Notes: generated by a model from the letters alone, not told the origin. DNA of 64,000 bases from Thermosinus carboxydivorans Nor1 (GCF_000169155.1 NZ_AAWL01000005.1:62001-126000); one strand, 5' to 3'; counted from the first letter of the stretch, positions 17,380 to 27,652 are shown. Made by a program: numbers and translations.

Positions 17380-18687
17380 ATGGACGCAAGGATTGTGGAA
17401 TTGGCTAAAATGTTAGAGGCGAAAACAATTGCCAGGCGCCGCGATTTTCACCGCTATGCCGAGACGGCCTGGACTGAATTTCGCACCGCATCGGTAGTCG
17501 CCGACGTCTTGACCGAATTGGGTTATGAGGTACTAGTTGGCGAAGATGTTGTTGCGGCCGAGGCGATGATGGGCGTGCCACCGGCGGAGGAACTGGAACG
17601 CCATCGGGAACGGGCCCTTGCGCAGGGGGCTAATCCGGTTTGGGTAGAAAAAATGCGTGGCGGCAAAACGGGTGTAGTGGGCGTGATGGATTTTGGCAAA
17701 CCGGGGCCGACCGTCGCCTTGCGGTTTGATATTGATGCCAATGATGCCGTTGAAGCGGAAGATGAAAGCCATCGTCCGTATCGTGAAAATTTCGCGTCTA
17801 TCAACAAGGGAGCCATGCACGCCTGTGCTCATGACGGTCATACTGCCGTTGGTTTGACCGTTGCTGAAATCCTGGCAGCTTTGCGCGAGGATTTGGCCGG
17901 GCGGGTGAAGCTTATTTTCCAGCCGGCGGAAGAAGGAGTACGTGGCGCAAAGGCGATGGTTGTCAAAGGCGTTGTAGATGACGTGGATTATTTGCTAGGC
18001 ATGCATTTCGGTGTCACCCTGCGCAAAACAGGACAGGTAGCTTGCCAGACGGAAGGCTTTTTGGCTACAACCAAATTGGATGCTATTTTCACCGGGGTTC
18101 CGGCCCATGCCGGCGCGGCGCCGGAAATGGGCCGGAATGCGTTGCTCGCTGCCGCCACCGCTTTGCTTAATTTGCATGCAATCTCGCGGCACAGTCAAGG
18201 CGCGTCGCGCATCAATGTCGGCGTCATGCAGGGTGGCACGGGACGAAATGTCATTCCCGCAAATGCTGTTATCAAGCTGGAAACGCGGGGTACTACCAGT
18301 GCCATTAACGAGTATATGTATAGTGAGGCGGTGCGTATTATTGAAGCTGCTGCCCAAATGCATGGTTGTCAAGTTCAAATGCAAGAGATGGGCGGCGCTG
18401 CGGGGTGCGGGAATGATGCCGAGTTAGTGGCTCGCATTCGGCAAACCGTCGAACGGATGGGCTTATTTAAAGAAGTCGTGGCAGCCGGCAATATTGGCGG
18501 CAGCGAAGACTGCACCTATTTTATGGAGCGGGTGCAGCAGCGCGGTGGCAAGGCTGCCTACGTAATGGTTGGCACCGAACTGGCGGCTGGGCATCATGAT
18601 TTCCGGTTTGATTTTAATGAAGAAGCCCTGGTCCTGGCGTCGGCCTTTATCAGCGGTGTTGCTGCCGACTTGCTTACCGGCAAATAG
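17380..18687 (+). CDS. M20-family amidohydrolase (AbgA-like)
   Basis: A 435-residue metal-dependent amidohydrolase resembling p-aminobenzoyl-glutamate hydrolase subunit A and related aminoacylases. It shows the dinuclear metal-site motifs: ALRFDIDAND, MHACAHDGHTAVGL, FQPAEEGVRGA and a late GHHDFRFDFNEEAL histidine, with a lid domain containing GRNVIPANA. Start ATG 17380 has GGGGGAG six nt upstream; an in-frame GTG at 17374 overlaps it. It probably cleaves an imported amide within the DcuC-type carrier operon. Confidence 0.87.
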   Translation: MDARIVELAKMLEAKTIARRRDFHRYAETAWTEFRTASVVADVLTELGYEVLVGEDVVAAEAMMGVPPAEELERHRERALAQGANPVWVEKMRGGKTGVVGVMDFGKPGPTVALRFDIDANDAVEAEDESHRPYRENFASINKGAMHACAHDGHTAVGLTVAEILAALREDLAGRVKLIFQPAEEGVRGAKAMVVKGVVDDVDYLLGMHFGVTLRKTGQVACQTEGFLATTKLDAIFTGVPAHAGAAPEMGRNALLAAATALLNLHAISRHSQGASRINVGVMQGGTGRNVIPANAVIKLETRGTTSAINEYMYSEAVRIIEAAAQMHGCQVQMQEMGGAAGCGNDAELVARIRQTVERMGLFKEVVAAGNIGGSEDCTYFMERVQQRGGKAAYVMVGTELAAGHHDFRFDFNEEALVLASAFISGVAADLLTGK

Positions 18688-18748
18688 TACTTTCGAGATA
18701 CTCACCAATTGAAGCATAAAAATACATAGACTATTTTAAAATAATTGT

Positions 18749-18787
18749 GCCTTCTTGTGCTGTTTGGATGCGCAAGAAGGCTTTTTT
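18749..18787 (+). terminator. terminator after the carrier/amidohydrolase operon
   Basis: The hairpin GCCTTCTTGTGC...GCGCAAGAAGGC is followed by T6. Its GCCTTCTTG arm recurs in the first-stage PyrR terminators at 23459 and 27470. Confidence 0.85.
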
Positions 18788-18795
18788 CTGCCGTA

Positions 18796-18824
18796 TTGAC
18801 ACTTGGGCTTAAGTTTGTTAGTAT
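18796..18824 (+). promoter_or_regulatory. promoter of carAB
   Basis: TTGACA at 18796-18801 and TAGTAT at 18819-18824 are spaced by 17 nt, giving a leader of nearly 200 nt before carA. Confidence 0.7.
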
Positions 18825-18918
18825 ATATATAAAGGAATAATGAATAATTATTCAAAAACACGATTGGTTTTATACGGCTGTAATAAACTGCTTTAGTCCT
18901 CCTGCTGTTGAAGCGGAG

Positions 18919-18948
18919 AATTCCTTGTCTTTATGACAGGGAGTTTTT
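18919..18948 (+). terminator. leader hairpin before carA (attenuator-like)
   Basis: The 11-bp hairpin AATTCCTTGTC/GACAGGGAGTT is followed by T-rich sequence and lies inside the carA leader. It closely resembles the second-stage terminators of the two PyrR leaders in this window. The PyrR-binding consensus (GTCCTGTGAGG) is not recognisable upstream, so the mode of control is uncertain. A short CTGCTT/AAGCGG stem at 18891-18915 could be the competing structure. Confidence 0.5.
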
Positions 18949-19026
18949 ATGTTAAAAAGGAGAGGATGGTCGGGCAAAGACTAGTAGTTTGCAGGCGGTA
19001 TACCATGCCTGCCGGGAGGTAGAACA

Positions 19027-20091
19027 ATGGAAGGGAAACTTGTTCTTGCTGACGGGTCAGTTTTTTCGGGAACAATGCTAGGGCCGCTCCATACTGTCGG
19101 TGAAGTGGTCTTTAATACAGGTATGACAGGCTATCAGGAAGTGTTGACAGATCCGTCGTATTGTGGACAAATCGTGACTATGACTTATCCGTTAATCGGA
19201 AATTACGGGGTGGCCGCTTCCTTTAACCAGTCACGGCAACCCTATGTCCGTGGTTTTGTCATCGGCGAACTATGTAGTACGCCTAGTAACTGGCGAGCAG
19301 AGAACTCGTTGGCAGAGTTTTTAAAGCGGCATCGTATTCCTTGTTTATATGGCGTCGATACCCGGGCGCTTACCCGACGGATTCGGGCCAGCGGCGTGAT
19401 GATGGGGGTACTGGCGCCTGCTCGCATGGGGCACGAAGAGGCTCTCGCTCTGCTGAGCAATGCGGACGTTGTTCATTTGGTTGAAAAAGTTACCACGCCA
19501 ATCGTCTACCGGCTGCCCCGGACAGGCCCGCGGGTAGTGGTAATGGACTTTGGTGTAAAGCGAAATATTTTAGAGTCCCTCGCCAGGCTTGGCTGTGATT
19601 TGACCGTCGTGCCGGCAGCAACAACAGCCGAGACGATATTGGCCATGGAGCCGGATGGTGTATTTTTATCCAATGGTCCCGGCGACCCCAAAGAGGTGTC
19701 CTATGCCATCGAAACAGTAAAAAAACTTGTGGGAAGAAAGCCCATTTTTGGTATTTGTCTCGGCCACCAAATTTTGGCGCTGGCTTTAGGTGGGGATACT
19801 TATAAATTAAAATTCGGACACCGCGGGGCCAACCATCCGGTTAAAGATCTTGCTACAGGGCGTGTTTTTATTACGTCGCAGAATCATGGGTATGCAGTGG
19901 CAGAAACATCGCTTCACGGTACTGACCTGGTTGTTACACACCGGGCTGTCAATGATGGGACGGTTGAAGGGCTGAGACACCGTACATTGCCCGTCTTTTC
20001 AGTACAATACCATCCTGAAGCAGCGCCGGGACCACATGACAATATGTATTTATTCCAGCAGTTTTATCAGTTGATGACTAAGGAGGTGTAG
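19027..20091 (+). CDS. carA: carbamoyl-phosphate synthase small (glutaminase) subunit
   Basis: 354 residues; hydrolyses glutamine and passes ammonia to CarB for carbamoyl phosphate, feeding pyrimidine and arginine synthesis. The N-terminal CPSase domain has [18 protein letters not shown]. The class I amidotransferase domain has nucleophile Cys244 in FGICLGHQ and the [12 protein letters not shown] histidine/glutamate. GGGAGG precedes the ATG. Its last codons contain the AGGAGGTG ribosome site of carB, which starts 2 nt after the stop. Confidence 0.96.
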   Translation: MEGKLVLADGSVFSGTMLGPLHTVGEVVFNTGMTGYQEVLTDPSYCGQIVTMTYPLIGNYGVAASFNQSRQPYVRGFVIGELCSTPSNWRAENSLAEFLKRHRIPCLYGVDTRALTRRIRASGVMMGVLAPARMGHEEALALLSNADVVHLVEKVTTPIVYRLPRTGPRVVVMDFGVKRNILESLARLGCDLTVVPAATTAETILAMEPDGVFLSNGPGDPKEVSYAIETVKKLVGRKPIFGICLGHQILALALGGDTYKLKFGHRGANHPVKDLATGRVFITSQNHGYAVAETSLHGTDLVVTHRAVNDGTVEGLRHRTLPVFSVQYHPEAAPGPHDNMYLFQQFYQLMTKEV

Positions 20092-20093
20092 CG

Positions 20094-23000
20094 GTGCCGA
20101 AGAAACTAGAGCTACAAAAAGTAATGGTAATCGGGTCAGGCCCGATTGTTATTGGTCAGGCGGCTGAATTCGATTATGCGGGCACGCAGGCCTGCCGCGC
20201 CTTAAAGGAAGAGGGGCTGGAGGTAGTTCTCGTCAACAGTAATCCGGCTACCATCATGACAGATGATAATATTGCTGACCGTGTATATATCGAGCCGTTG
20301 ACCCCCGATTTCATTGAGGAGATAATTGCCAAAGAACGGCCCGATGGGCTTCTGCCTACTTTAGGCGGCCAGGTCGGCCTCAACCTGGCGGTCACGGCGG
20401 CTGAGCGGGGTGTTCTTGAAAGGTACGGTGTAAAACTGCTTGGTACTCCCCTCGCAGCCATAAAAAAAGCCGAAGATCGCGAGTTGTTCAGAGCTACAAT
20501 GCAACAGATCGGCCAACCTGTGCCGGAAAGCACTATTGCCTCAACTTTGGCCCAAGCTTTGCGCTTTGCCAAAGACATTGGTTATCCCCTCATTGTCCGG
20601 CCTGCTTATACTCTGGGCGGGACTGGCGGTGGAATCGTACACAATGATGCGGAGCTAGGCGAAGTAGTGGCCCGTGGTCTAAAACACAGTTTAATTGGTC
20701 AGGTGTTGTTAGAACGAAGTTTGGCAGGGTGGAAGGAAATAGAATATGAGGTGATGCGAGATGGCGCCGATAACTGCATTGTTGTGTGCAATATGGAAAA
20801 CCTTGATCCTGTCGGTATCCATACCGGGGACAGCATTGTCGTTGCTCCTTCGCAGACGCTGTCAGATGAAGAATATCAGATGCTGCGGAGTGCAGCCCTT
20901 GCCATCATCCGGGCTTTGGGCATTGAAGGCGGCTGCAATGTGCAGTTTGCGTTAGATCCCCACAGCAGCCGCTATTACGTTATTGAAGTGAATCCTCGCG
21001 TCAGCCGTTCCAGTGCGCTGGCTTCCAAAGCGACGGGCTATCCCATTGCTAAGGTTGCCAGCAAGATTGCGATCGGTTATCGCCTTGACGAAATTCCTAA
21101 TGCTGTAACCGGGAAAACGATGGCCTGTTTTGAACCGGCGCTCGACTATGTTGTAGTGAAATTTCCTCGCTGGCCTTTCGATAAATTCGCTTACGCCGAC
21201 CGACTGTTGGGGACACAGATGAAAGCAACTGGCGAGGTCATGGCCATTGACCGATCTTTTGAGGCTGCCTTGTTGAAGGCTGTCCGGTCGCTCGAAATCG
21301 GTTTGCATGGTCTGACCGTTTCGAATATTGCGCGCCTTAGCACGGCAGAAATCCGCAACAAGCTCCATAGCGCCAGTGACGAGCGTCTATTCCTTGTGGC
21401 CGAGGCGCTCAGGCGTGGCGTTAGTATCGACGAACTTCATGCTATCACGGCCATTGACCGGTTTTTTCTGGCTAAAATTATGAATTTAGTCTTAATGGAA
21501 CAAAAGCTAAGCCAGGAAAAACTATCGCCGCGCTTGCTCGCGGCAGCCAAACAGATGGGATTTACCGATCAGACAATAGCCGCCATAACCGGGAAATCTC
21601 CTTCTGAAATTCGGAATTTGCGCCGAGAAGAAGGTATTATTCCATGTTATAAAATGGTTGATACCTGTGCCGCTGAATTCGAAGCCGTTACACCCTATTT
21701 TTATTCGACCTATGCCCAGGAGGACGAGGTGCCGCCCGGTCCCCGCCGCAAAGTGGCTGTCCTTGGTTCCGGCCCGATCCGCATTGGCCAGGGCATAGAG
21801 TTTGACTACTGCTCTGTCCACTCCGTCTGGGCGCTACGAGAGATGGGCGTCGAAACGGTCATTATCAACAATAATCCGGAAACGGTTAGTACTGACTTTG
21901 ATACTGCCGACCGGCTATATTTTGAACCATTGACGGTGGAAGACGTGCTTCACGTCGTGGAGAAGGAACAGCCGGATGGTGTCATTGTGCAGTTTGGTGG
22001 TCAGACAGCCATTAACCTAGCTGTTCCCTTAGCGCGAGCCGGGGTGCCCATCTTGGGAACCAGTGTGGAAAGCATTGATTGTGCCGAAGACAGGAAAAAA
22101 TTTGACGCTCTTGTCGAGCGTCTTGGTATTCCGCGTCCAGCCGGGGTAAGTGTGACAAACATGGCTGAGGCCAGGGAAAAAGCAGGTGTTATCGGCTATC
22201 CCGTTGTGGTTCGTCCCTCCTATGTTCTGGGTGGCCGGGCCATGCAGATTGTTTACAACGAAAACGAACTGGTTGAGTATTTAACCAAAGCGGTTCAAGC
22301 GTCTACGGACCGACCGGTGCTTATTGACCGGTACATTCAAGGTACGGAAGTGGAAGTAGACGCCATTGCCGACGGGCAGGACGTACTGATTCCGGGAATC
22401 ATGGAACATATCGAACGGGCTGGTGTTCATTCTGGCGACAGCATCGCTGTTTATCCTGCGCGCACGCTCGGACCGGACGAAATTACTCGAATTGTCGATT
22501 ATACAAAGCGGCTGGCACTGGCCCTTAATGTGCGGGGACTTATTAATATTCAGTTTGTTGTCGCTGACGGACAGGTCTATATTCTTGAAGCCAATCCTCG
22601 TTCCAGCCGGACGGTGCCGTTTCTCAGCAAAGTTACCGGTATACCGATGGTTCAGCTTGCCACCCGCATTGCCATGGGCGAAACGCTGGCTGGGATGGGG
22701 TGTGCAACAGGCTTGTTGCCGCCAAAACCGTTTTGGGCGGTAAAAGCCCCTGTATTTTCGTTTGCAAAAATGCAGCAGGTTGATATTGCGCTGGGACCGG
22801 AAATGAAGTCGACCGGCGAAGTGATGGGCATCGATTATCATTATGCCCGGGCGCTGTATAAAGCCATGACGGCTGCTGGTCTGGCTATATCGCCAAACGG
22901 CGTCGTACTGTTTAGCGTTGACGAGCAGGACCAAACAGCAGCTGTGCAAGTGGCAGCTGGCTTTCTGGCCCTTGGGTATCACCTGCTGGCAACACCAGGT

Positions 23001-23315
23001 ACGGCCAAGTTTTTTCAGGGGCAGGGGCTAGCCGTAGAGACGGTTGGCAATGGTTTAGACAGTCAGTCTCATATTTTGAAACTAATTCAGGATGGCACAA
23101 TTAGTTTAATTATCAATACCAAGGTTCAAGGTCAGCAAGCAGTGTGGGATGGTTTTAAAATTCGCCGGATAGCAGTGGAATACGGCATACCCTGCCTAAC
23201 ATCCATGGATACGGCCCGCGAATTTTTGTACGCTCTGACAAGTATGCGCGAACGGCGTTTGGTTTATGTCCTTGCCCTGCAGGATTATGTGGGGAAAGGT
23301 GATGATTATGTATAG
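20094..23315 (+). CDS. carB: carbamoyl-phosphate synthase large subunit
   Basis: 1073 residues, full length. Two homologous ATP-grasp halves are visible. The first begins with [21 protein letters not shown] and contains [12 protein letters not shown] and [20 protein letters not shown]. The second begins with [20 protein letters not shown] and contains [12 protein letters not shown] and [15 protein letters not shown]. The C-terminal MGS-like allosteric domain (from about residue 935) has LATPGTAKF. It forms carbamoyl phosphate from bicarbonate, ammonia and two ATP. GTG start, coupled to carA. Confidence 0.97.
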   Translation: MPKKLELQKVMVIGSGPIVIGQAAEFDYAGTQACRALKEEGLEVVLVNSNPATIMTDDNIADRVYIEPLTPDFIEEIIAKERPDGLLPTLGGQVGLNLAVTAAERGVLERYGVKLLGTPLAAIKKAEDRELFRATMQQIGQPVPESTIASTLAQALRFAKDIGYPLIVRPAYTLGGTGGGIVHNDAELGEVVARGLKHSLIGQVLLERSLAGWKEIEYEVMRDGADNCIVVCNMENLDPVGIHTGDSIVVAPSQTLSDEEYQMLRSAALAIIRALGIEGGCNVQFALDPHSSRYYVIEVNPRVSRSSALASKATGYPIAKVASKIAIGYRLDEIPNAVTGKTMACFEPALDYVVVKFPRWPFDKFAYADRLLGTQMKATGEVMAIDRSFEAALLKAVRSLEIGLHGLTVSNIARLSTAEIRNKLHSASDERLFLVAEALRRGVSIDELHAITAIDRFFLAKIMNLVLMEQKLSQEKLSPRLLAAAKQMGFTDQTIAAITGKSPSEIRNLRREEGIIPCYKMVDTCAAEFEAVTPYFYSTYAQEDEVPPGPRRKVAVLGSGPIRIGQGIEFDYCSVHSVWALREMGVETVIINNNPETVSTDFDTADRLYFEPLTVEDVLHVVEKEQPDGVIVQFGGQTAINLAVPLARAGVPILGTSVESIDCAEDRKKFDALVERLGIPRPAGVSVTNMAEAREKAGVIGYPVVVRPSYVLGGRAMQIVYNENELVEYLTKAVQASTDRPVLIDRYIQGTEVEVDAIADGQDVLIPGIMEHIERAGVHSGDSIAVYPARTLGPDEITRIVDYTKRLALALNVRGLINIQFVVADGQVYILEANPRSSRTVPFLSKVTGIPMVQLATRIAMGETLAGMGCATGLLPPKPFWAVKAPVFSFAKMQQVDIALGPEMKSTGEVMGIDYHYARALYKAMTAAGLAISPNGVVLFSVDEQDQTAAVQVAAGFLALGYHLLATPGTAKFFQGQGLAVETVGNGLDSQSHILKLIQDGTISLIINTKVQGQQAVWDGFKIRRIAVEYGIPCLTSMDTAREFLYALTSMRERRLVYVLALQDYVGKGDDYV

Positions 23316-23358
23316 ATTATCTGACGATTGATTTTCCCCCTGCGGGGTTAATATTTGC

Positions 23359-23387
23359 TTGACAACAATTCTATAAATTGTTATCAT
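23359..23387 (+). promoter_or_regulatory. promoter of the pyrKDFE transcript
   Basis: TTGACA at 23359-23364 and TATCAT at 23382-23387 are separated by 17 nt, directly before the first PyrR-type element. Confidence 0.75.
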
Positions 23388-23404
23388 TAAATAAATAAAT
23401 TAGG

Positions 23405-23496
23405 CCTTTTAAACTGGTCCTGTGAGGCTGGTAAGGGGGAATCTGGATGGATTGTTAGGCCTTCTTGCGTGTTTTACAGGCAAGAAGGCTTTTTTA
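23405..23496 (+). promoter_or_regulatory. PyrR-type attenuator, stage 1
   Basis: TTTTAAACTGGTCCTGTGAG followed by GCTGGTAAGG (23407-23436) contains the known PyrR RNA-binding loop consensus. It is followed by a strong terminator hairpin, GCCTTCTTGC/GCAAGAAGGC, with T7 at 23459-23496. By analogy with Bacillus pyr leaders, UMP-loaded PyrR would stabilise the first hairpin and permit termination. Confidence 0.85.
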
Positions 23497-23545
23497 TTGA
23501 CGATGATAGATTTTTTAGCAAATACAAGCAAGAAATTAATAATTT

Positions 23546-23650
23546 CCTTTAAGTTGGTCCTGTGAGGCCGGCAAGGATTTTGGCTACTCAAAAAAATATA
23601 ACTTTGGTTGGCCATGTCAACTCCTTGCTCGTTCGGCAGGGAGTTTTATT
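23546..23650 (+). promoter_or_regulatory. PyrR-type attenuator, stage 2
   Basis: A second PyrR-binding hairpin (AAGTTGGTCCTGTGAGGCCG, ending GGCAAGGA) lies 50 nt after the first terminator. Its GCAAGGA tail is exactly complementary to TCCTTGC in the 5' arm of the terminator AACTCCTTGC/GCAGGGAGTT at 23619-23645. This gives the expected mutually exclusive antiterminator. Confidence 0.85.
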
Positions 23651-23759
23651 GTGTCACTCATTATAAAATTTGGATATATTGTAATTGTGTGTGCCAAAAT
23701 GATACTGTCTGGAGTTATGTTAGCTATTTAATAAGACTATGCAAGAGGGAGGGATCCTT

Positions 23760-24527
23760 GTGTCTAAGCAAATGGAACAAGCAGTTGTTGTCAGGCATCT
23801 TTGTTTGGCTAGCACCATTAAGATGCTCACGCTCCGGGCTCCCGCTATTGCTCAATGCGCCGAACCAGGACAGTTTATTCATATACGGGTTGCCGATAGT
23901 TATCATCCCCTGCTGAGGCGTCCTTTTAGCATCGCCGATGCAGATCCCCAGGCAGGGACAATCGGTATTATTTACCGAATTGTAGGGGCGGGTACGGAAT
24001 TACTGGCAAAAGTAAAAGAGGGTGACCAGATTAACTGTTTGGGACCGCTAGGCAGAGCGTTTGAACTAAGTTGTCACAGGCCGCTGCTGGTCGGAGGCGG
24101 CATGGGATTGGCGCCGCTGTTGTTTTTGGCGCGGCGCCTTTGTCCCCGTCCGGTACAGGTCATATCAGGCGGGCGAAATGCTGAGGAAATGGTTTGGCCA
24201 GCGTTATTTCAGCCGCTATGCGAAAATATTGCGATTACAACCGATGATGGTTCAATCGGTCTGCGTGGCGTTACGACCGACCTGCTGCCGCAAATTTTGA
24301 CAGACGGAAGGTTCGATAGAATTTACGCCTGCGGACCGCGGCCAATGCTGATTAGGGTAGCTGAAATAACTAAGAAATTCAAGGTTTCTTGTCAAATCTC
24401 ACTGGAAAAGCACATGGCCTGTGGTATAGGCGCTTGTTTGGCTTGTACTTGTTCCGGTACTGACGGATTGCGCCGGAAGGTCTGCAGTGACGGCCCGGTA
24501 TTTTGGGCTGAGGAGGTACTGCTATGA
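23760..24527 (+). CDS. pyrK: dihydroorotate dehydrogenase electron-transfer subunit
   Basis: 255 residues; FAD and 2Fe-2S subunit that lets PyrD class 1B pass electrons to NAD. FAD-binding RRPFSIAD, the NAD-domain [13 protein letters not shown] and CGPRPML are visible. The C-terminal iron-sulfur loop is [11 protein letters not shown] followed by a further Cys in KVCSDGP. The GTG start at 23760 is chosen for the GGGAGGGA site; an in-frame ATG at 23739 has none. The stop overlaps the pyrD start. Confidence 0.95.
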   Translation: MSKQMEQAVVVRHLCLASTIKMLTLRAPAIAQCAEPGQFIHIRVADSYHPLLRRPFSIADADPQAGTIGIIYRIVGAGTELLAKVKEGDQINCLGPLGRAFELSCHRPLLVGGGMGLAPLLFLARRLCPRPVQVISGGRNAEEMVWPALFQPLCENIAITTDDGSIGLRGVTTDLLPQILTDGRFDRIYACGPRPMLIRVAEITKKFKVSCQISLEKHMACGIGACLACTCSGTDGLRRKVCSDGPVFWAEEVLL

Positions 24528-25444
24528 ATAGTTGTAATCAGCCATTGGCGGTCGACATTGCCGGTATTAAAATGAAGACTCCGGTAATGACGGCATCGGG
24601 CACTTTCGGTTTCGGCTTAGAATACGCCGACCTACTGGACTTAAATCAAATTGGCGCGATAGTTGTAAAAGGGATGACCCTTAAGCCGCGGGATGGCAAC
24701 ACAGGACGACGCATAGTTGAAACTCCTGCTGGCATGCTAAATGCGATAGGTCTGGAAAATCCTGGTATAGACCGGTTTTTGCAAGAAATTCTTCCCCAAC
24801 TGGCACAGTATCAGGTACCGGTAATAGTTAATATTTCCGGCGGTACCATTGAGGAATACGGTGAATTGGCCAGACGTCTTGCCAATTCCGGTATTGCCGG
24901 CCTGGAAGTAAATATTTCTTGTCCTAATGTGAAACAAGGCGGAATGATTTTTGGCACAGATCCTGATAGCGCTGCTGCCGTGGTCAGTGAGGTGAAAAAA
25001 TACGCTACGGTTCCGGTCATTGCCAAACTGTCACCGAATGTCACCGACATTGTTGCTATGGCCCAGGCGGTGGAAAGCGCCGGTGCGGATGCCATTTCTT
25101 TGATAAACACTTTATTGGGCATGGCTATAGATGTACACAGCTGGCGTCCTGTATTGGGAAACATTGTTGGCGGTCTGTCCGGGCCGGCCGTAAAACCAAT
25201 TGCGGTGCGCATGGTTTGGCAGGTAGCTAAAGCCGTTAAAGTGCCGGTTATTGGGATGGGAGGTATTATGACGGCTGAAGATGCAGTTGAATTTTTACTG
25301 GCAGGGGCCAGTGCAGTGGCGGTTGGTACGGCCAATTTTATAAATCCCCGTGTTGCCATTGCGATTACCGAAGGAATAGCCGACTACCTAAGACAGTGTG
25401 GATTGAGACATGTAAACCAGTTGGTAGGACAAGTCCGTATCTAA
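24524..25444 (+). CDS. pyrD: dihydroorotate dehydrogenase class 1B catalytic subunit
   Basis: 306 residues; FMN TIM barrel oxidising dihydroorotate to orotate. Motifs are [22 protein letters not shown] and [12 protein letters not shown], where the catalytic base is Cys as in class 1 enzymes. [24 protein letters not shown] and VIGMGGI follow. ATG overlaps pyrK by 4 nt, implying translational coupling of the two subunits. Confidence 0.96.
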   Translation: MNSCNQPLAVDIAGIKMKTPVMTASGTFGFGLEYADLLDLNQIGAIVVKGMTLKPRDGNTGRRIVETPAGMLNAIGLENPGIDRFLQEILPQLAQYQVPVIVNISGGTIEEYGELARRLANSGIAGLEVNISCPNVKQGGMIFGTDPDSAAAVVSEVKKYATVPVIAKLSPNVTDIVAMAQAVESAGADAISLINTLLGMAIDVHSWRPVLGNIVGGLSGPAVKPIAVRMVWQVAKAVKVPVIGMGGIMTAEDAVEFLLAGASAVAVGTANFINPRVAIAITEGIADYLRQCGLRHVNQLVGQVRI

Positions 25445-25457
25445 AGGAGCGATTTAT

Positions 25458-26186
25458 ATGCAGGCTGATAAACGGTTAATTGTGGCTCTGGATGTTAACG
25501 ATATGAATAAGGTCTGTGAAATTGTAGAGGCGCTGGGGGAATGGGTTGCTTTTTATAAAGTGGGAATGGAGCTGTACTATAGCGTCGGTGTTACAGTAAT
25601 TAATTATTTAAAAAGTATGGGGAAAGAAGTATTCCTTGATTTAAAACTACATGATATACCCAATACAGTGGCGCATGCTGCAGGAATACTAACGGGTCTT
25701 GGCGTCTCCATGCTAACGCTGCATACTGGTGGAGGACCGGCCATGATGCGGGCTGCTGCTATGGCAGTGGCCGAAAAAGCGGCTGAATTAGGTATACCGA
25801 GGCCTAAATTAATCGGCGTGACGGTACTGACAAGCATAAATGAAAATGAGTGGACGGCTTTGGGGCATAAAACACCTGTAGCTGATCAAGTCGTTCATCT
25901 CGCCAAATTAGCACAAGGGGCAGGTATGGATGGAGTCGTGGCTTCGCCGCGGGAAGCGGCGCTTATCCGTCGTGCCTGTGGTGATAATTTGCTTGTTGTT
26001 ACGCCGGGTATTCGACCGGTTGGCGCTAATCAAGACGATCAAAACCGCATAGCTACACCGGCGGCAGCTTTGGCAGCGGGGGCTACTCATCTAGTAATCG
26101 GTCGTCCTATTACGGCGGCGCCGAACATTGCTGAAGCAGCACGAAAGGTCATACGGGAAATGGCTGAAAGCGGCTTGAAATTTTAA
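25458..26186 (+). CDS. pyrF: orotidine 5'-phosphate decarboxylase
   Basis: 242 residues; makes UMP from OMP. The catalytic Asp-Lys-Asp cluster is in FLDLKLHDIPNTV, with LIVALDVND at the start and the phosphate site VTPGIRP and HLVIGRPI at the end. AAAGGAGCG precedes the ATG. Third gene of the pyrKDFE transcript. Confidence 0.96.
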   Translation: MQADKRLIVALDVNDMNKVCEIVEALGEWVAFYKVGMELYYSVGVTVINYLKSMGKEVFLDLKLHDIPNTVAHAAGILTGLGVSMLTLHTGGGPAMMRAAAMAVAEKAAELGIPRPKLIGVTVLTSINENEWTALGHKTPVADQVVHLAKLAQGAGMDGVVASPREAALIRRACGDNLLVVTPGIRPVGANQDDQNRIATPAAALAAGATHLVIGRPITAAPNIAEAARKVIREMAESGLKF

Positions 26187-26207
26187 GAAAACAAGAGGAG
26201 GAATTAC

Positions 26208-26780
26208 ATGTTAACTGAAAGCGAAGTTTTGGCCATTCTTGAAGAGGTTGAAGCTTTCCGTAAGGGCCATTTTAAGTTCAGTTCCGGGCTTCACGGAGAT
26301 ACATACATTCAATGCGCCCTTCTTCTGAAAGAACCCCGCTTAGCGGAAAAAATTTGCGCTGTTATTGCCGAACGTTTTCGTTACACTAGACCTGACCTGG
26401 TGATCGGTCCAGCTTTGGGGGGCATTATTGTAGCTTACGAGGTGGCTCGACAATTGGGTGTTCCCGGAATTTTCGCAGAAAAAGAGGACGGTAAAACAGT
26501 TCTGCGGAGAATGTTCAGTATAAAGCCGGGACAAAAGGTGTTAGTAGTGGAAGACGTAATTACTACCGGCCTGTCATCACAGGAGGTTATAGACCTAGTG
26601 GAAAGCATGGGCGGTCAGGTAATCGGTGTGGGGGCAATTGTGGACAGAAGCAATGGTTTGGCCAAAATCAGTGTGCCTTACACGGCGCTGCTTACTCTTA
26701 GTATGAACAACTATGCCCCGCATGATTGTCCTTTGTGCAAGCAAGGATTGCCATTGATTAAACCGGGAAGCCGGAAATAA
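26208..26780 (+). CDS. pyrE: orotate phosphoribosyltransferase
   Basis: 190 residues; joins orotate to PRPP to form OMP. The PRPP-binding motif is VLVVEDVITTGLSS. GPALGGIIVAYEVAR and FAEKEDGKTVLRR form the flexible-loop and active-site regions. GGAGG precedes the ATG. Last gene of the pyr transcript; no clear terminator follows before the tRNA promoter. Confidence 0.95.
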   Translation: MLTESEVLAILEEVEAFRKGHFKFSSGLHGDTYIQCALLLKEPRLAEKICAVIAERFRYTRPDLVIGPALGGIIVAYEVARQLGVPGIFAEKEDGKTVLRRMFSIKPGQKVLVVEDVITTGLSSQEVIDLVESMGGQVIGVGAIVDRSNGLAKISVPYTALLTLSMNNYAPHDCPLCKQGLPLIKPGSRK

Positions 26781-26880
26781 GCTGGTTTGTTAAACTCGCG
26801 GCGATAGGTAAAATGTGAAGATATTGCGACAAAAAAAGCGATATAGTGATTTAATTTCGTATATTGATGCTAAATGTGGA

Positions 26881-26909
26881 TTGCTGCAAAAGTAAAGGTA
26901 TGTTATTAT
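26881..26909 (+). promoter_or_regulatory. promoter of the tRNA-Asp-Gly-Trp cluster
   Basis: TTGCTG at 26881 and TATTAT at 26904-26909 are 17 nt apart. A TCCCGGTAA/TTACCGGGA stem at 26914-26944 lies between promoter and the first tRNA, perhaps a processing structure. Confidence 0.6.
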
Positions 26910-26948
26910 AAAATCCCGGTAAGGGACTTCAAGATATTACCGGGAAAC

Positions 26949-27024
26949 GGCCCCGTGGTGTAGTGGTTAACATGCCGCCCTGTCACGGCGGAGATCGTGG
27001 GTTCAAGTCCCATCGGGGTCGCCA
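26949..27024 (+). tRNA. tRNA-Asp (GTC)
   Basis: 76 nt, acceptor GGCCCCG/CGGGGTC, anticodon stem CCGCC/GGCGG with loop CTGTCAC, encoded CCA. Confidence 0.96.
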
Positions 27025-27026
27025 AT

Positions 27027-27101
27027 GCGGAAGTAGCTCAGTGGTAGAGCATCGCCTTGCCAAGGCGAGGGTCGCGGGTTCGAATCCCGTTTTCCGCTCC
27101 A
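27027..27101 (+). tRNA. tRNA-Gly (GCC)
   Basis: 75 nt, acceptor GCGGAAG/TTTCCGC, anticodon stem TCGCC/GGCGA with loop TTGCCAA, encoded CCA. Confidence 0.96.
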
Positions 27102-27102
27102 T

Positions 27103-27178
27103 AGGGGCATAGCTCAATTGGTAGAGTAGCGGTCTCCAAAACCGTTGGTTGTGGGTTCGAGTCCTACTGCCCCTGCCA
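27103..27178 (+). tRNA. tRNA-Trp (CCA)
   Basis: 76 nt, acceptor AGGGGCA/TGCCCCT, anticodon stem GCGGT/ACCGT with loop CTCCAAA, encoded CCA. Confidence 0.96.
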
Positions 27179-27190
27179 GAAAAAATCAGG

Positions 27191-27222
27191 AATGACGCAG
27201 GTTTTTGCCTGCGTCATTTTTT
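27191..27222 (+). terminator. terminator of the tRNA cluster
   Basis: The perfect hairpin AATGACGCAGG/CCTGCGTCATT is followed by a T-run. Confidence 0.92.
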
Positions 27223-27358
27223 GTATTTGTTTGAAAATGGCCGCTAGGATGTGTTCGGGCATGTAAAAGATATAGAGGCAAGGACCTGAAACTAGCGAGA
27301 TGGGAAAAGGAGAGAGACAAAAAAGCGGTATATAAAGCAAGAAATGATTAATTATTAG

Positions 27359-27387
27359 TTGACAATACTATATGGCCTTGATAAACT
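27359..27387 (+). promoter_or_regulatory. promoter of the orphan PyrR leader
   Basis: TTGACA at 27359-27364 and TAAACT at 27382-27387 are 17 nt apart, immediately before the third PyrR-type hairpin. Confidence 0.65.
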
Positions 27388-27408
27388 ATAGCTAAAATAT
27401 ATGGGAGT

Positions 27409-27508
27409 CCTTTAAGCCGGTCCTGTGAGGCTGGTAAGGAGTATACTGAGTAATACCGGAGATAAGTATGTCTTCTTGTGCGCCTCACACGCCAAGAAGG
27501 CTTTTTTA
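27409..27508 (+). promoter_or_regulatory. orphan PyrR-type attenuator, stage 1
   Basis: AAGCCGGTCCTGTGAGGCTG followed by GTAAGGA matches the PyrR site of the pyrK leader. It is followed by the terminator GTCTTCTTG...CCAAGAAGGC with T6 (27470-27508). Same design as the pyrK stage 1, but no pyrimidine gene follows. Confidence 0.8.
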
Positions 27509-27565
27509 TTACTAAAGATACCTTGTTGCTCTTCTTAAGTTAAGAAAGTTATTAAATATTGGTGT

Positions 27566-27652
27566 CCCTTTAAGTTGGCCCTGCGAGGTCGGCAAGGGTA
27601 GTGCTGGCAAAGCCAGATTTTTGTTAACTCCTTGCCGATAGCGAGGAGTTTT
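27566..27652 (+). promoter_or_regulatory. orphan PyrR-type attenuator, stage 2
   Basis: AAGTTGGCCCTGCGAGGTCG followed by GCAAGGG is a second PyrR-like hairpin. Its GGCAAGG tail complements CCTTGCC in the terminator AACTCCTTGC/GCGAGGAGTT at 27626-27650. Beyond it only short stop-rich frames precede the convergent transposase, so the regulated gene appears to have been lost. Confidence 0.75.

Noticed and set aside
18840-18950. PyrR-binding site in the carA leader
   Set aside because: A terminator-like hairpin similar to the PyrR second-stage terminator exists, but the GTCCNGNGAGG loop consensus is not present, so only an attenuator-like hairpin is reported.
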